Shown: positions 21,180-32,841, counted from the stretch's first letter. The stretch is 64,000 nucleotides of DNA from Turnera subulata (GCA_028386065.3 JAKUCV010002878.1:218968-282967); one strand, 5' to 3'. Numbers and translations are program-made. Notes: a model not told the origin generated them from the letters alone.

Positions 21180-21560
21180 GGGATGTTTATCCTAGTATCT
21201 TGATTGGTTTGGGATGTTTATCACCGTACGTTGAGTTTTGGGATGATTATCCTTGTGTCTTTTTGGTATTAAGTATAATGGGTTAAATAATAAAATGTGA
21301 TAAGGATGTCGATCCTCGGTTTTGGATGGGATGTCTATCCCGGTATTTTGGTTAGGGATGTTGATCCCTGTGATTTGGTTTTGAATGATGATAATATAAT
21401 TGTCACGTGGTAAGTAGTGGTACGACTCGATGGTTTAAGACTGTTTTGTGGTGGCCATGACCTGGGTTACTTGTGATAAGCATGTCTATGCTTGGGATGT
21501 CTATCCCGTGATTATATTTGGGATGTCTATCCCTGGGTTCTTATTTTTGGGATGTCAATC
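21180..21560 (+). repeat. Cluster of GGGAT-N4-ATCCC hairpins in outer LTR
   Basis: At least six exact or near-exact short palindromes (GGGATGTCTATCCC and variants such as GGGATGTTGATCCC), plus weaker copies, occur in 380 bp. The split 5' copy has six at 21-34, 138-151, 165-178, 10882-10895, 10908-10921 and 10937-10950. The stems are constant while the four loop bases vary as GTNN. Confidence 0.75.
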
Positions 21561-22207
21561 CCTGGGCTCTCTTGGTTGGTCTGGCACCCGAAATATGTTG
21601 ATAACCAGGTCTGACCCCTAGCTTATCCGTGACGGGGCCCGGAAAGATAAAATTGGAAAATGGATTTTTGTTTAAATCTTTTTGGTCTTGGACTGGTTTT
21701 GGGTCTTGTCTTTTGGATTAGTGTGTTTTGGCAGTTTTTGCCTGTTTTCGATCTTGAGTAACTTATAGTGTTGCATATTGATTGTCTATCCTTCTTCGGT
21801 GAGCACTTCGGACTCACCCCTCACCTGCGGGCTTTCATCCCGTAGGTTGAGTTATTTGTGGTTCAGGTATGATACATTCCAGACAGGCTGCGGCGTTATC
21901 CATCGGACAGGACTGGATCCATAGTTTGCATCATGTGTCACATACAGTGTCTTTGTAAGATATTAAGTCTTCCGCTGTGCTACTTATTGTTATTGTTGGG
22001 CCTTGGGCCAGTTGTGATGTTATCAATGTTTATATTTTGGGCTGTTGAGCCAGAATTACTGATGTATACACTGTATGCTGGACTTGTTTGGTTGGGTCGT
22101 TACAGTTCCGGCATGTGTTTACTGTGTATGGTAAATACGGGTCCGGGCATTTCAATTTGATTCTTCCTTAGTCCCACTCAAACAAGCGATTTACGTTTTG
22201 CCACAAC

Positions 22208-22942
22208 TAGGGAAGAGCATTTGGGCAATTTGGTTCGGACACCGTTAATTTGGTTTGGTCTTTGGGCTGACCAAATTGCTCTGAGGGTGTCCGTACCAAT
22301 GTCCAAACCCAGATTGTCCAAATACCAAATGGACCGAAATATTTTGGTCCGGACACCCTTTGACCAAATTGTCCAAATTCCAAAACAACAGAAAAAAAAA
22401 TTTGTAAAAAAGAAGGAACTCCAGCAAATTCATAAATCCGAATTGAAGTTATGCATGCCCAATTGCCCATCATAAATCCTTACGACCCGATAACAGAGGA
22501 ATCAAACTGGACGTCACAGAGGCGACGAAGCTCGAATAAGAAATAGCCGTCGTCATCGCCATGCTCGAGTCACCGTTGTCGTGCTCTCGATCGAAGAAAA
22601 CTGGGGGGGAGAGAGAGACAGAGAGTGGGGAAATACGAATTAGGTTTTTGGGATTAGATTTGGGGTTTGTTCGGGTGCACCCGAGGGGCTGTTGTCCTCT
22701 TTCTTTTGTTTTATTTTTTTCCCCTTCTTTAACATAAAACGACGTCGTTTTGTATAAAAACCCGTTTGGGTATTTGGTATGTCCAAATTTCTCAGAGGCT
22801 GCCCGTACCAAATTAATATGCCAATTTGGTCATGTCCAGACCAAACTCGGAATTTTAATTTGGTTTGGACAGTGTCCAAATTATGCACAATTCGTCCAGA
22901 CATCGGGTAATCCAGGTTGTTTGGTCATTCTGCTCACCCCTT
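22208..22942. mobile_element. hAT-like non-autonomous DNA element 1
   Basis: This 735-bp element has imperfect terminal inverted repeats (TAGGGAAGAGC against AAGGGGTGAGC) and an 8-bp TSD GCCACAAC (22200-22207 and 22943-22950). Both ends are packed with variants of TTGGTCCGGACACC and its complement, typical of subterminal binding repeats. The centre (about 22500-22760) is GC-richer, includes an AACGACGTCGTTTT palindrome, and has no transposase. Confidence 0.75.
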
Positions 22943-22950
22943 GCCACAAC

Positions 22951-23621
22951 CATTAAGAATTTGATGAGCTTTGATTCAATTTATATAAATTCTTTTAATA
23001 TTGTCTAAATTATCCCTTTTCTATTATGAATGTAAAAGTTGGAAGAGAAAGATAAAGAGAGGATAAATTTTAAAAATAGCATTGAAAGTTATCTTCCATA
23101 TTAATGAAAATGTGTCTCAAGTTATCTAGAATTTGTAAAATGCGAGCCTGGGTGGTACAATTTTTTTTTTTCTAAAACTGGGACAGAAAGAGTATATTTT
23201 TAACAGTAAGTTAATTAAATAATTAGTTTTTTTAATTTAAATTCTCAATGAAAAATATGATGATGTGAGAAAGAGTAGAAATTCTGCTATACAAAATTCA
23301 TTATAATTTATTGACATTGTTGTTTGTCTAGACCAAATGTTTATTAATTTATTTAATTATTTTTTCGATATAAACGATTGTACTTATATTATTTCCAATA
23401 ACATCAAATACAGGGCAAAAAATTACAAAAAGCCAATAGTTCAGGCCAGAAGGGTTGGCATGACCGATGTCTGGACGAATTCGTCCAGACAAGGTTGGCA
23501 TGACCGAACAAATAGTTCTTTTGGCATAAAAATAAAAAGCAAATAAGTGGCGTCACTTTTAAACTTGATTTTCTGATTTAACTGTACATATAGAGACTCA
23601 CCTGATCCAATAGGTTCAATG
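22951..23621. other. AT-rich intergenic stretch
   Basis: No gene is seen. It holds a 22-bp palindrome at 23469-23490 flanked by two copies of GGTTGGCATGACCGA, next to the start of the tandem array. Confidence 0.5.
23469..23490. repeat. Perfect 22-bp palindrome
   Basis: The half-site GTCTGGACGAA is followed by its exact reverse complement. Direct repeats of GGTTGGCATGACCGA lie on both sides (about 23454-23468 and 23493-23507). A related word, TTCGTCCAGACATCGG, occurs near the end of the hAT-like element at about 22892. Confidence 0.7.
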
Positions 23622-23909
23622 ATCATCAATCCATCATGTGCAAGACTATATATTAATTATATATAGGTTGGAAGCCCATGAATCGGACTTGGATTGCCTA
23701 AGAATAGGTAGGCAACTCTACTATTGTGCCACCACCACTTATGGTTGACCATTCCCAATTTCAACCATTCCCAATTTCGACAAGAGATAGTCGGATAGTT
23801 TGTCTCATGGTGAAACTTGGTGTCACAAACGGGAGTCTTAATTATGTTAGCCAATTGTCCATCAAATCAAAAAATTTCTTTTGGACCATATAGTTCAAAC
23901 TTCAAATCA

Positions 23910-24021
23910 GGTCGCGATCCCGCGAGGGTGAGCTAACCCCAAAAACCCGTCCTCAGTTCGGATTGCAGGCTGCAACTCGCCTACATGAAGCAGGAATCGC
24001 TAGTAATCGCCGGTCAGCCAT
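23910..24021 (+). pseudogene. Plastid 16S rRNA fragment, copy 1
   Basis: This matches the 3'-proximal part of chloroplast 16S rRNA, from GGTCGCGATCCCGCGAGG through AACCCGTCCTCAGTTCGG to CGCTAGTAATCGCCGGTC. It is 112 bp long and ends abruptly where rRNA would continue with ACGGCGG. It is a nuclear fragment, not a functional rRNA. Confidence 0.88.
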
Positions 24022-25200
24022 GCCATTTTTGATTGATTTCGATTTTATTTACTTTATTGATTAGGTTTGATACTTGGTAGCAATACAATTTCTTAGTTCG
24101 AGAGGAAATATCTTAAAAAAATCAAAAATCGTGGTTAGGAAGGTTAGCGTAGCAAAAGCTGTTGGAATTCTTCTTTTAACATTGGCAGAATTGGTTTTGT
24201 TATTCTAGAAAAAGGGTTGATGAATGAGCGAAAAACATAGGCTGGCTACATTATCGTAGGAGAGTAGCCATGTCTAAAATATTCAGTGAAATTCTAGATA
24301 TTGCCTTCTACCGACCTTAGCCTTTAGAGGACAAGAAATATCTAGAATTTCAAACTTGATATTGATAAATACGTAAATCTAAAAATTTATTTCGGACAAT
24401 TGAACCTTTTCAAACTGTTTCTTTTTAAGAACCAAAAAATTTGTGCTAAAATAACAGATGCAAGAAAGAACAAAAGGCCTTGCACGCGTAATGGGTCTTG
24501 AAGTACTATTTCTGCATCCCCCTGAGACTTTGCTTTCATTCGGCTCCTTTATGAAATAGGGAAGAATTTTCATGCATCGGGCGTGTTCGAAAAAATTCGG
24601 CCCGAAGCATCAATCCATAACATCTATGTTAGCCTTTTAAGGGGGCTCCCCATTCCTGGTTTTCCTGTAGCTGGATCCTCCAAAACCCCAAGAATCCTTA
24701 GTGAGAATGGGATTCCAGCTAAGCAAGCTGGATCGAGGGGAATTCTTTTTTCCAGAGTGAAAAGAGTTGAGAAACCTGTTTGTTCTTCCATTCCGTTAGG
24801 GTCGCAAGATCCATTCAGAAAATGTCATATTCATTTTCTCGCTAGTGATCGGACGCACATTTACGAAGTAAGGTTAGGCATTGGGGAAGTTTCTCCTCTT
24901 TCTTTAGAGGCCTCCCTTTTTTTCGATAATCATCAATCAATCATGTGCAAGACTATATATTAATTATATACAGGATGGAAGCCCATGAATCGGACTTGTA
25001 TTGCCTAAGAATAGGTAGGCAACTCTACTATTGTGCCACCACCACTCATGGTTGACCATTCCCAATTTCGACAGGAGATTGTCGGATAGTTTGTCTCATG
25101 GTGAAACTTGGTGACACAAACGGGAGTCTTATGTATGTTAGCCAATTGTCCATAAAATCAAAAAATTTCTTTTGGACCATATAGTTCAAACTTCAAATCA

Positions 25201-25312
25201 GGTCGCGATCCCGCGAGGGTGAGCTAACCCCAAAAACCCGTCCTCAGTTCGGATTGCAGGCTGCAACTCGCCTGCATGAAGCAGGAATCGCTAGTAATCG
25301 CCGGTCAGCCAT
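25201..25312 (+). pseudogene. Plastid 16S rRNA fragment, copy 2
   Basis: Same 112-bp fragment and same end points as copy 1, 1,291 bp downstream. Confidence 0.88.
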
Positions 25313-26491
25313 TCCATTTTTGATTGATTTCGATTTTATTTACTTTATTGATTAGGTTTGATACTTGGTAGCAATACAATTTCTTAGTTCGAGAGGAAAT
25401 ATCTAAAAAAAATCAAAAATCGTGGTTAGGAAGGTTAGCGTAGCAAAAGCTGTTGGAATTCTTCTTTTAACATTGGCAGAATTGGTTATGTTATTCTAGA
25501 TAAAGGGTTGATGAATGAGCGAAAAACATAGGCTGGCTACATGATCGTAGGAGAGTAGCCATGCCTAAAATATTCAGTGAAATTCTAGATATTGCCTTCT
25601 ATCGACCTTAGCCTTTAGAAGACAAGAAATATCTAGAATTTCAAACTTGATATTGATAAATACGTAAATCTAAAAATTTATTTCGGACAATTGAACCTTT
25701 TCAAACTGTATTTTTTAAGAACCAAAAAAATTTGTGCTAAAATAACAGATGCAAGAAAGAACAAAAGGCCTTGCACGCGTAATGGGTCTTGAAGTACTAT
25801 TTCTGCATCCCCCTGAGACTTTGCTTTCATTCGGCTCCTTTATGAAATAGGGAAGAATTTTCATGCATCGGGCGTGTTCGAAAAATTTCGGCCCAAAGCA
25901 TCAATCCATAACATCTATGTTAGCCTTTTAAAGGGGCTCCCCATTCCTGGTTTTTCCTGTAGCTGGATCCTCTGAAACCCCTAGAATCCTTAGTGAGAAT
26001 GGGATTCCAACTCAGCAAGCTGGATCGAGGGGAATTCTTTTTCCCAGAGTGAAAAAGTTGAGAAACTTGTTTGTTCTTCCATTCCGTTAGGGTCGCAAGA
26101 TCCATTCAGAAAATGTCATATTCATTTTCTCGCTAGTGATCGGACGCACATTTACGAAGTAAGGTTAGACATTGGGGAAGTTTCTCCTCTTTCTTCAAAG
26201 GCCTCCCTTTTTTTCGATAATCATCAATCCATCATGTGCAAGACTATATATTAATTATATATAGGTTGGAAGCCCATGAATCGGACTTGGATTGCCTAAG
26301 AATAGGTAGGCAACTCTACTATTGTGCCACCACCACTCTTGGTTGACCATTCCCAATTTCGACAAGAGATAGTCGGATAGTTTGTCTCATGGTGAAACTT
26401 GGTGACACAAACGGGAGTCTTATGTATGTTAGCCAATTGTCCATCAAATCAAAAAATTTCTTTTGGACCATATAGTTCAAACTTCAAATCT

Positions 26492-26603
26492 GGTCGCGAT
26501 CCCGCGAGTGTGAGCTAACGCCAAAAACCTGTCCTCAGTTCGGATTGCAGGCTGCAACTCGCCTGCATGAAGCAGGAATCGCTAGTAATCGTCGATCAGC
26601 CAT
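26492..26603 (+). pseudogene. Plastid 16S rRNA fragment, copy 3
   Basis: Same fragment with extra changes (for example CGCGAGTGTGAGC and ATCGTCGATCAGC), including substitutions that would not be expected in a functional rRNA. Confidence 0.88.
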
Positions 26604-27165
26604 GCCATTTTTGATTGATTTCGATTTTATTTACTTTATTGATTAGGTTTGATACTTGGTAGCAATACAATTTCTTAGTTCGAGAGGAAATATCTTAAAA
26701 AAATCAAAAATCGTGGTTAGGAAGGTTAGCGTAGCAAAAGCTGTTGGAATTCTTCTTTTAACATTGGCAGAATTGGTTTTGTTATTCTAGATAAAGGGTT
26801 GATGAATGAGCGAAAAACATAGGCTGGCTACATTATCGTAGGAGAGTAGCCATGCCTAAAATATTCAGTGAAATTCTAGATATTGCCTTCTATCGACCTT
26901 AGCCTTTAGAAGACAAGAAATATCTAGAATTTCAAACTTGATATTGATAAATACGTAAATCTAAAAATTTATTTCGGACAATTGAACCTTTTCAAATTGT
27001 TTCTTTTTAAGAACCAAAAAAATTTGTGCTAAAATAACAGATGCAAGAAAGAACAAAAGGCCTTGCACGCATAATGGGTCTTGAAGTACTATTTCCGCAT
27101 CCCCCTGAGACTTTGCTTTCATTCGGCTCCTTTATGAAATAAGGAAGAATTTTCATGCATCGGGC

Positions 27166-27546
27166 GTGTTCGAAAAATTTCAGCCCAAAGCATCAATCCA
27201 TAACATCTATGTTAGCCTTTTATGGGGGCTCCCAATTCCTGGTTTTCCTGTAGCTGGATCCTCCAAAACCCCAAGAATCCTTAGTGAGAATGGGATTCCA
27301 AGTCAGCAAGCTGGATCGAGGGGAATTCTTTTTCCCAGAGTGAAAAGAGTTGAGAAACTTGTTTGTTCTTCCATTCCGTTAGGGTCGCAAGATCCATTCA
27401 GAAAATGTCATATTCATTTTCTCGCTAGTGATCGGACGCACATTTACAAAGTAAGGTTAGGCATTGGGGAAGTTTCTCCTCTTTCTTCAGAGGCCTCCCT
27501 TTTTTTCGATAATCATCAATCAATCATGTACAAGACTATATATTAA
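27166..27546 (+). other. Coding-like segment of the array unit (no ATG)
   Basis: A 126-codon open frame (LPIPGFPVAGSSKTPRIL, CSSIPLGSQDPFRKCHIHF) recurs in the units at 24583-24963 and 28458-28805. The second unit has a frameshift from an extra T, and the fourth is frameshifted near its end. The frame opens with GTG and has no in-frame ATG, so it is unlikely to be a nuclear gene. Higher GC suggests a decayed organelle-type coding sequence. I do not recognise the protein. Confidence 0.4.
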
Positions 27547-27783
27547 TTATATATAGGTTGGAAGCCCATAAATTGGACTTGGATTGCCTAAGAATAGGTA
27601 GGCAACTCTACTATTGTGCCACTACCACTCATGGTTGACCATTCCCAATTTCGACAAGAGATAGTCGGATAGTTTGTCTCATGGTGAAACTTGGTGACAC
27701 AAACGGGAGTCTTATGTATGTTAGCCAATTGTCCATCAAATCAAAAAATTTCTTTTGGACCATATAGTTCAAACTTCAAATTA

Positions 27784-27895
27784 GGTCGCGATCCCTCGAG
27801 GGTGAGCTAACCCCAAAAACCCGTCCTCAGTTCGGATTGCAGGCTGCAACTCGCCTGCATGAAGCAGGAATCGCTAGTAATCGCCGGTCAGTCAT
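27784..27895 (+). pseudogene. Plastid 16S rRNA fragment, copy 4
   Basis: Same fragment with CCCTCGAGG in place of CCCGCGAGG. This is the last complete copy before the array ends at 29076. Confidence 0.88.
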
Positions 27896-29076
27896 GCCAT
27901 TTTTGATTGATTTCGATTTTATTTACTTTATTGATTAGGTTTGATACTTGGTAGCAATACAATTTCTTAGTTCGAGAGGAAATATCTTAAAAAAATCAAA
28001 AATCGTGGTTAGGAAGGTTAGCGTAGCAAAAGCTGTTGGAATTCTTCTTTTAACATTGGCAGAATTGGTTTTGTTATTCTAGATAAAGGGTTGATGAATG
28101 AGCGAAAAACATAGGTTGGCTACATTATCGTAGGAGAGTAGCCATGCCTAAAATATTCAGTGAAATTCTAGATATTGCCTTCTATCGACCTTAGCCTTTA
28201 GAAGACAAGAAATATCTAGAATTTCAAACTTGATATTGATAAATACGTAAATCTAAAAATTTATTTCGGACAATTGAACCTTTTCAAACTGTTTCTTTTT
28301 AAGAACCAAAAAATTTTGTGCTAAAATAACAGATGCAAGAATGAACAAAAGGCCTTGCACGCGTAATGGGTCTTGAAGTACTATTTCCGCATCCCCCTGA
28401 GACTTTGCTTTCATTCGGCTCCTTTATGAAATAGGGAAGAATTTTCATGCATCAGGCGTGTTCGAAAAATTTCGGCCCAAAGCATTAATCCATAACATCT
28501 ATGTTAGCCTTTTAAGGGGGCTCCCCATTCCTGGTTTTCCTGTAGCTGGATCCTCCGAAACCCCAAGAATCCTTAGTGAGAATGGGATTCCAACTCAGCA
28601 AGCTGGATCGAGGGGAATTCTTTTTCCCAGTGTGAAAAGAGTTGAGAAACTTGTTTGTTCTTCCATTCCGTTAGGGTCGCAAGATCCATTCAGAAAATGT
28701 CATATTCATTTTCTCGCTAGTGATCGGACGCACATTTACGAAGTAAGGTTAGGCATTGGGGAAGTTTCTCCTCTTTCTTCAGAGGCCTCCCTTTTTTTTC
28801 GATAATCATCAATCCATCATGTGCAAGACTATATATTAATTATATATAGGTTGGATGCCCATGAATCGGACTTGGATTGCCTAAGAATAGGTAGGCAACT
28901 CTACTATTGTGCCACCACCACTCATGGTTGACCATTCCCAATTTCGAAAAGAGATAGTCGGATAGTTTGTCTCATGGTGAAACTTGGTGACACAAACGGG
29001 AGTCTTATGTATGTTAGCCAATTGTCCATCAAATCAAAAAATTTCTTTTGGACCGTATAGTTCAAACTTCAAATCA

Positions 29077-31666
29077 AACCTGATTACGTCCATGCAAATC
29101 ATGTACCATTTAATAGAAGTCAGCATGATAAAACGTATAATCCTGTTCTTCTCTCTATGAAAGTTGAAATTCTGGACGAGTAATCTTTGCATTCGCAGCT
29201 AATTAGTTACACTAGCAAGGAACTTGTTGAGAAATCGCATTCCAACAGAACCAGTTAATAAAACGTGTGATATATGCAGATCCCTATTGTCTTCAAAGAC
29301 ATACCTGTAACCCAGCAAATAGCAATGTACTATGTACATATATTTTGGTTGGTTGGCTAGTTCAACAGCATTAGTTTTTGTTCCATGGAAGTACACTTTG
29401 TTCTCAGCTACCGGTGTTCAAAGTTTCTATTCATCCATTTTGCCAAGTCACGAATAATTGAAGAACAGATGTATCTTTTAAATGGTTGACATCCAGATTG
29501 ATTTTTTCAATTTTAAATTTTGAGACTTCATATGACGTTATTATCAATTGATTTCCTGTCTGGAAGTGTATATATATGGATGTGCTAAAAGAAAAAGAAA
29601 AGAAAAGAAAAGAGAATATAAAGATCTTGTTTGGGATCAACTTACATGCACAAACTAATCCCTTAATTTCTGGCCGGAAAATGATTTGCGGACAGTATAT
29701 ATGTCACAGTAGTAGGAATTACATTTTTAAGAGAGAGGGAGAGAAAAAAAACTGCTTATTTTTTTTTTGTCAAAAAAAAAAAGGCATCAGTGGTGTCATC
29801 ATCGTCCCGTCGGTCCAGGCCCCGGTCAATACCGGTTACATCCTGGCATTAGACCCTCTTCATAGGAGAGACCGCCCAACCGGAGCACCAGCGGACACCC
29901 TCACCTGCTACGCGTCATAATACCGGGGAATCACCGGGCTCAACGGCCAGCACCCCACCGTGTGGAAGGCCATATTCGGCCGCATCACACTATGGGGCTT
30001 GACTGGAAGCGCCGGAACTCGAACAAGTACTTCCAACAGTGGATTGAAGAGATTGAGGTCACAAATTAAGAGAAAAACAAAATCCCCAGCCAGCCATCTT
30101 AGTTATTATCAACTCTTTTCTGTATATGGTGTCATAAGTTTTTTTGGACAAAAAGAAGAAAAAAAAAAGTCATAAGTTTTCTTAATTGTGTCAAGGAGTT
30201 GAACCGAAAGACGTATTACTAAATTCCTTAAATCATTCTCACCATTGCTTTAAGTCTTTGTTTAATCCATTTTATTGCGGCTGGCTCCTGTTGATATGAA
30301 TTCGTATGGAATATAATAAGAAATGTAGGATATAGTTTGAGAAACACTAGCTAGCAGGAATTGGGAATGTGATATGCTTTCCAGTTTCTTCTCTCATTTT
30401 CCAATGCAATCGATGAAGTCGCAGAAACACGAGAGTCAGTCTACAAATTAACTACCATGATCTGTGAATCGTGAGCCGAAAGTCACGCAGGGCCCCAATT
30501 GTGCATTTCAACTCTTACCATATATATATATATGTCAGCGTAAGCCGCTTTGTAGGGTTCTGCTTGCTTGTTGAGCCACTTCATTGTAAAGAAAAAAGAA
30601 AAATAAAGCTACGTTTAGTTATTTTGTTTTGAAGAATGAGAAAGCTACTATATCTAGCTAGGCTGTTGACCATGTATTTAACATAATGCATGCTTTTGAC
30701 CGAGCAGAGATGAATTCAGAAGCTTATTAAACATGTTATGAATTTGTTAGTCATCCAGACATTAATTTTGATCCCATATCCGTGTTTGGTATCAAAATGA
30801 ATTCAATCTTTTGGGATATTTGAGTCAATTTCATACATTAGAATGGATAACAAAGTTTTCATTTTTTTTTTTTTAAAATTCAGTTAAGTTATCTATTCCA
30901 CTGTAAGATTCTTTTCCTTTGGTTGATCTTTCTGTATTGCTGAATCTGATGTAAGATCCTTTTCTTGATCAAGGATAATGGAACTTTCAGTTCAATTCTG
31001 TAGAGGAAAAAAGCTGTAGATATTAATTTATGCAGTGCAGTTCAATTTCTACGTAAGATATCCAAATGGATGTGATAATCGAACTGCGGATGTTGGAAGA
31101 AAATTCTAAAATAAAATGTGAATAATGATTTGTCTTCTCTTCTCTTTCCACAGCTGACACGTTGACAACTTATTTTATGTCTCTTGATTATATACAAGTA
31201 ATTTTGGGTATGATAAGAATATCAATTTTTTTTTGGTTCAAAACTTAAGGCTAACCACGGAACAAACTTAAATTCACACATAGCAGCAATGCACCGGCTA
31301 ATATCCTTTTCGCCTATACTTTGCAATATGCACTTCATTTGGTTTCTTTTTTTTTTTTTTCCTCTTTTTAATCTTTTGTTAACGATGGAATTCTCTTTTT
31401 CGGTCTCATGGTAATATTGCAATTTCAACCCACATATTAATCGTATGTTTATACAACTACTAACTCCATTTAATTCCCTCCCCTAGACTTCGGATTCCTG
31501 GCTTCTAGCTTTTTCTTTAGGAAACATACAAACTTATATTAATATAAACTTTGCAGTAAAACACAAATACTGGTATAGCAACCAGGCCTTGTAGAACGCT
31601 GAAAAGGACTGAGACAACTAAAAAATATATCGATGAGTGGCAGTGCCGAAAAGTGGCATTGCATTC
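29077..31666. other. Intergenic region with one GC-rich patch
   Basis: Mostly AT-rich unique-looking DNA with an (AT)n run near 30520-30535 and several poly-A/T runs. The only distinct part is 29785-30060, a GC-rich segment bounded by A-rich sequence on both sides; one frame reads DWKRRNSNKYFQQWIEEIE. It may be a processed gene scrap, but no family could be named. Confidence 0.4.
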
Positions 31667-31674
31667 CTCGGAGG

Positions 31675-32841
31675 TAGGGTGAGCAGCTGGACCGGACTGA
31701 CCGAAGAGACCGGTGTTCGGACCGGAATTTTTTTGGTTCGAACACTGACCGAACCAAATTAAAAATTTTAGTTTGGTTCGGACAGGACCGAAGAAGCCTT
31801 TTATTTTGGTTTGGGCAACCTGGGCGAATTCCGGTCTGACCGAAAAACCAATCGGTCTTTTTGTATTGTTTTAAACAACCCCCAACCCAATCCAACCATA
31901 CCAAACTAACTAACCTTGCCAACCCCTAAAAGTAAATAAAACTTAGCGTGGGGAAAAAATTAAAAGAACTAATTAAAGAAAGAAGACATAAGGCAGCTAA
32001 TAACACACAAAATCAATCGCACTCTCTCTCTCCCCTCTAACCCTAACTAACAGAAAAAAAAAATCCCCAACTCCCATTCCCCTAATCCTAACAGGCTAAC
32101 ACTGAAATCGCAAATCCCTCCCAAATAATCTCAAATTCCTCCCTTCTAATTCGAAATCACCCCTAAATCCTAAGTTGGACTCCTTCTTAATCTCCCCGTC
32201 TTCAATTCAACCAGACTTGCCACCATTAATTCATCAATCCATAAAACTCAACTCAACTTACCCACTTTGGCAGAGCTGTGTGGTGGTTTGTTGAGCTTCC
32301 TTTCTCCGACGACACGCAACACAAGGGAGAGGGATGAGCGTGGGCTGGGTGGTGGTGTCTTGGATGTGCGGGTCTGCAGCGGCCGGCGATGATACCGAGG
32401 GGCAGAGGCTTCGCTTCTTCGGCGGCGGTCATGCGACTTCAACGCGTACTGCCGAGCGAGGAGGAGATAGAGACGAGCTTCTGGTGGCCGGTGGCTGATC
32501 GAGGCGGGGGTGACCCTATGACTCATGGTGGCGATGATGAAGGAGGTGGTGGTAGAGGCGTCGTTTGTGTTGTTTGTTTCATTTGTTTTTTTTTTTATGT
32601 ATAGAATAGAACATATAAGAGAATTGAGAAAGAAAAAAAAGTGTGGGTTTGACTTTGACCTTGTGTGTTATTCGGGCAATTCGAACAGACCGTTGTCCGG
32701 ATCGGAATATTTTGGTCTATTCGGTCTTCGGTCAATTTAGGTTCGAACATTGGTTCAAACACCCTCAATAGAAATTCGGTCTGACCGAAGACCGGACCGA
32801 ATAAGGTTGACCGAACCAATTAGACTGAATACTCTCCCCTA
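31675..32841. mobile_element. hAT-like non-autonomous DNA element 2
   Basis: This 1,167-bp element has TIRs TAGGGTGAGC and, at the other end in reverse complement, TAGGGGAGAG. Its perfect 8-bp TSD is CTCGGAGG (31667-31674 and 32842-32849). Both ends carry many GACCGAA/TTCGGTC and CCGGACC words. The middle (about 32250-32560) is GC-rich and could be a captured host fragment, but no domain is recognisable. There is no transposase. Confidence 0.85.

Larger units (their letters stand above)
1..22154 (+). mobile_element. Outer non-autonomous LTR retrotransposon (5' end outside window)
   Basis: The internal region (11545-13969) lies between two copies of the same LTR. The 3' LTR starts with TGTAACAACCCGG at 13970 and ends ...CATTTCA at 22154; the 5' LTR ends ...GTTTCA at 11544 and runs off the left window edge. 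A primer-binding-like segment follows the 5' LTR and a purine-rich tract precedes the 3' LTR. The internal region has only 18 codons of gag and no pol, but keeps two minus-strand genes. The 5' LTR is split by an inner element (258-10830) and the 3' LTR by a third element (14590-19842). Ends and homology are read directly; Ty3/gypsy (chromovirus-like) membership is inferred from the GGACGAAATTCTTTTTAAGG tract before the 3' LTR. Confidence 0.85.
13970..22154 (+). repeat. Outer element 3' LTR (split by third element)
   Basis: The LTR consists of 13970-14589 and 19848-22154, about 2.93 kb once the third element is removed. Its second half matches 1-257 plus 10836-11544. The segment 14240-14584 plus 19848-20110 is GC-richer and gives short proline/arginine-rich frames without recognisable domains. 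An (AT)n run lies at about 20630-20650. It ends CATTTCA before unique flank. Confidence 0.85.
23622..29076 (+). repeat. Tandem array of a 1.29-kb unit with plastid 16S piece
   Basis: About 4.2 head-to-tail copies are present, with markers spaced 1,291, 1,291 and 1,292 bp. The first copy has a 16-bp internal duplication at about 23754-23785. Each full unit contains a 112-bp segment of plastid 16S rRNA, an AT-rich stretch, and a roughly 380-bp GC-richer coding-like segment. Copies are very similar with scattered substitutions and single-base indels. The array begins at ATCATCAAT (23622) and stops just before a fifth 16S piece (29076). The rest of the unit may also be organelle-derived, but I could not identify it. 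Confidence 0.9.

Noticed and set aside
23910..27895. Functional ribosomal RNA genes
   Set aside because: Only 112 bp of plastid 16S are present per unit, cut at the same points, with substitutions.
23622..29076. CRISPR-like or short-repeat array
   Set aside because: The repeat unit is 1.29 kb with no spacers; this is a eukaryotic tandem duplication.
32248..32526. 92-codon minus-strand ORF inside hAT-like element 2
   Set aside because: No domain, and it is composed of GC-rich low-complexity sequence; kept only as part of the possible captured core.
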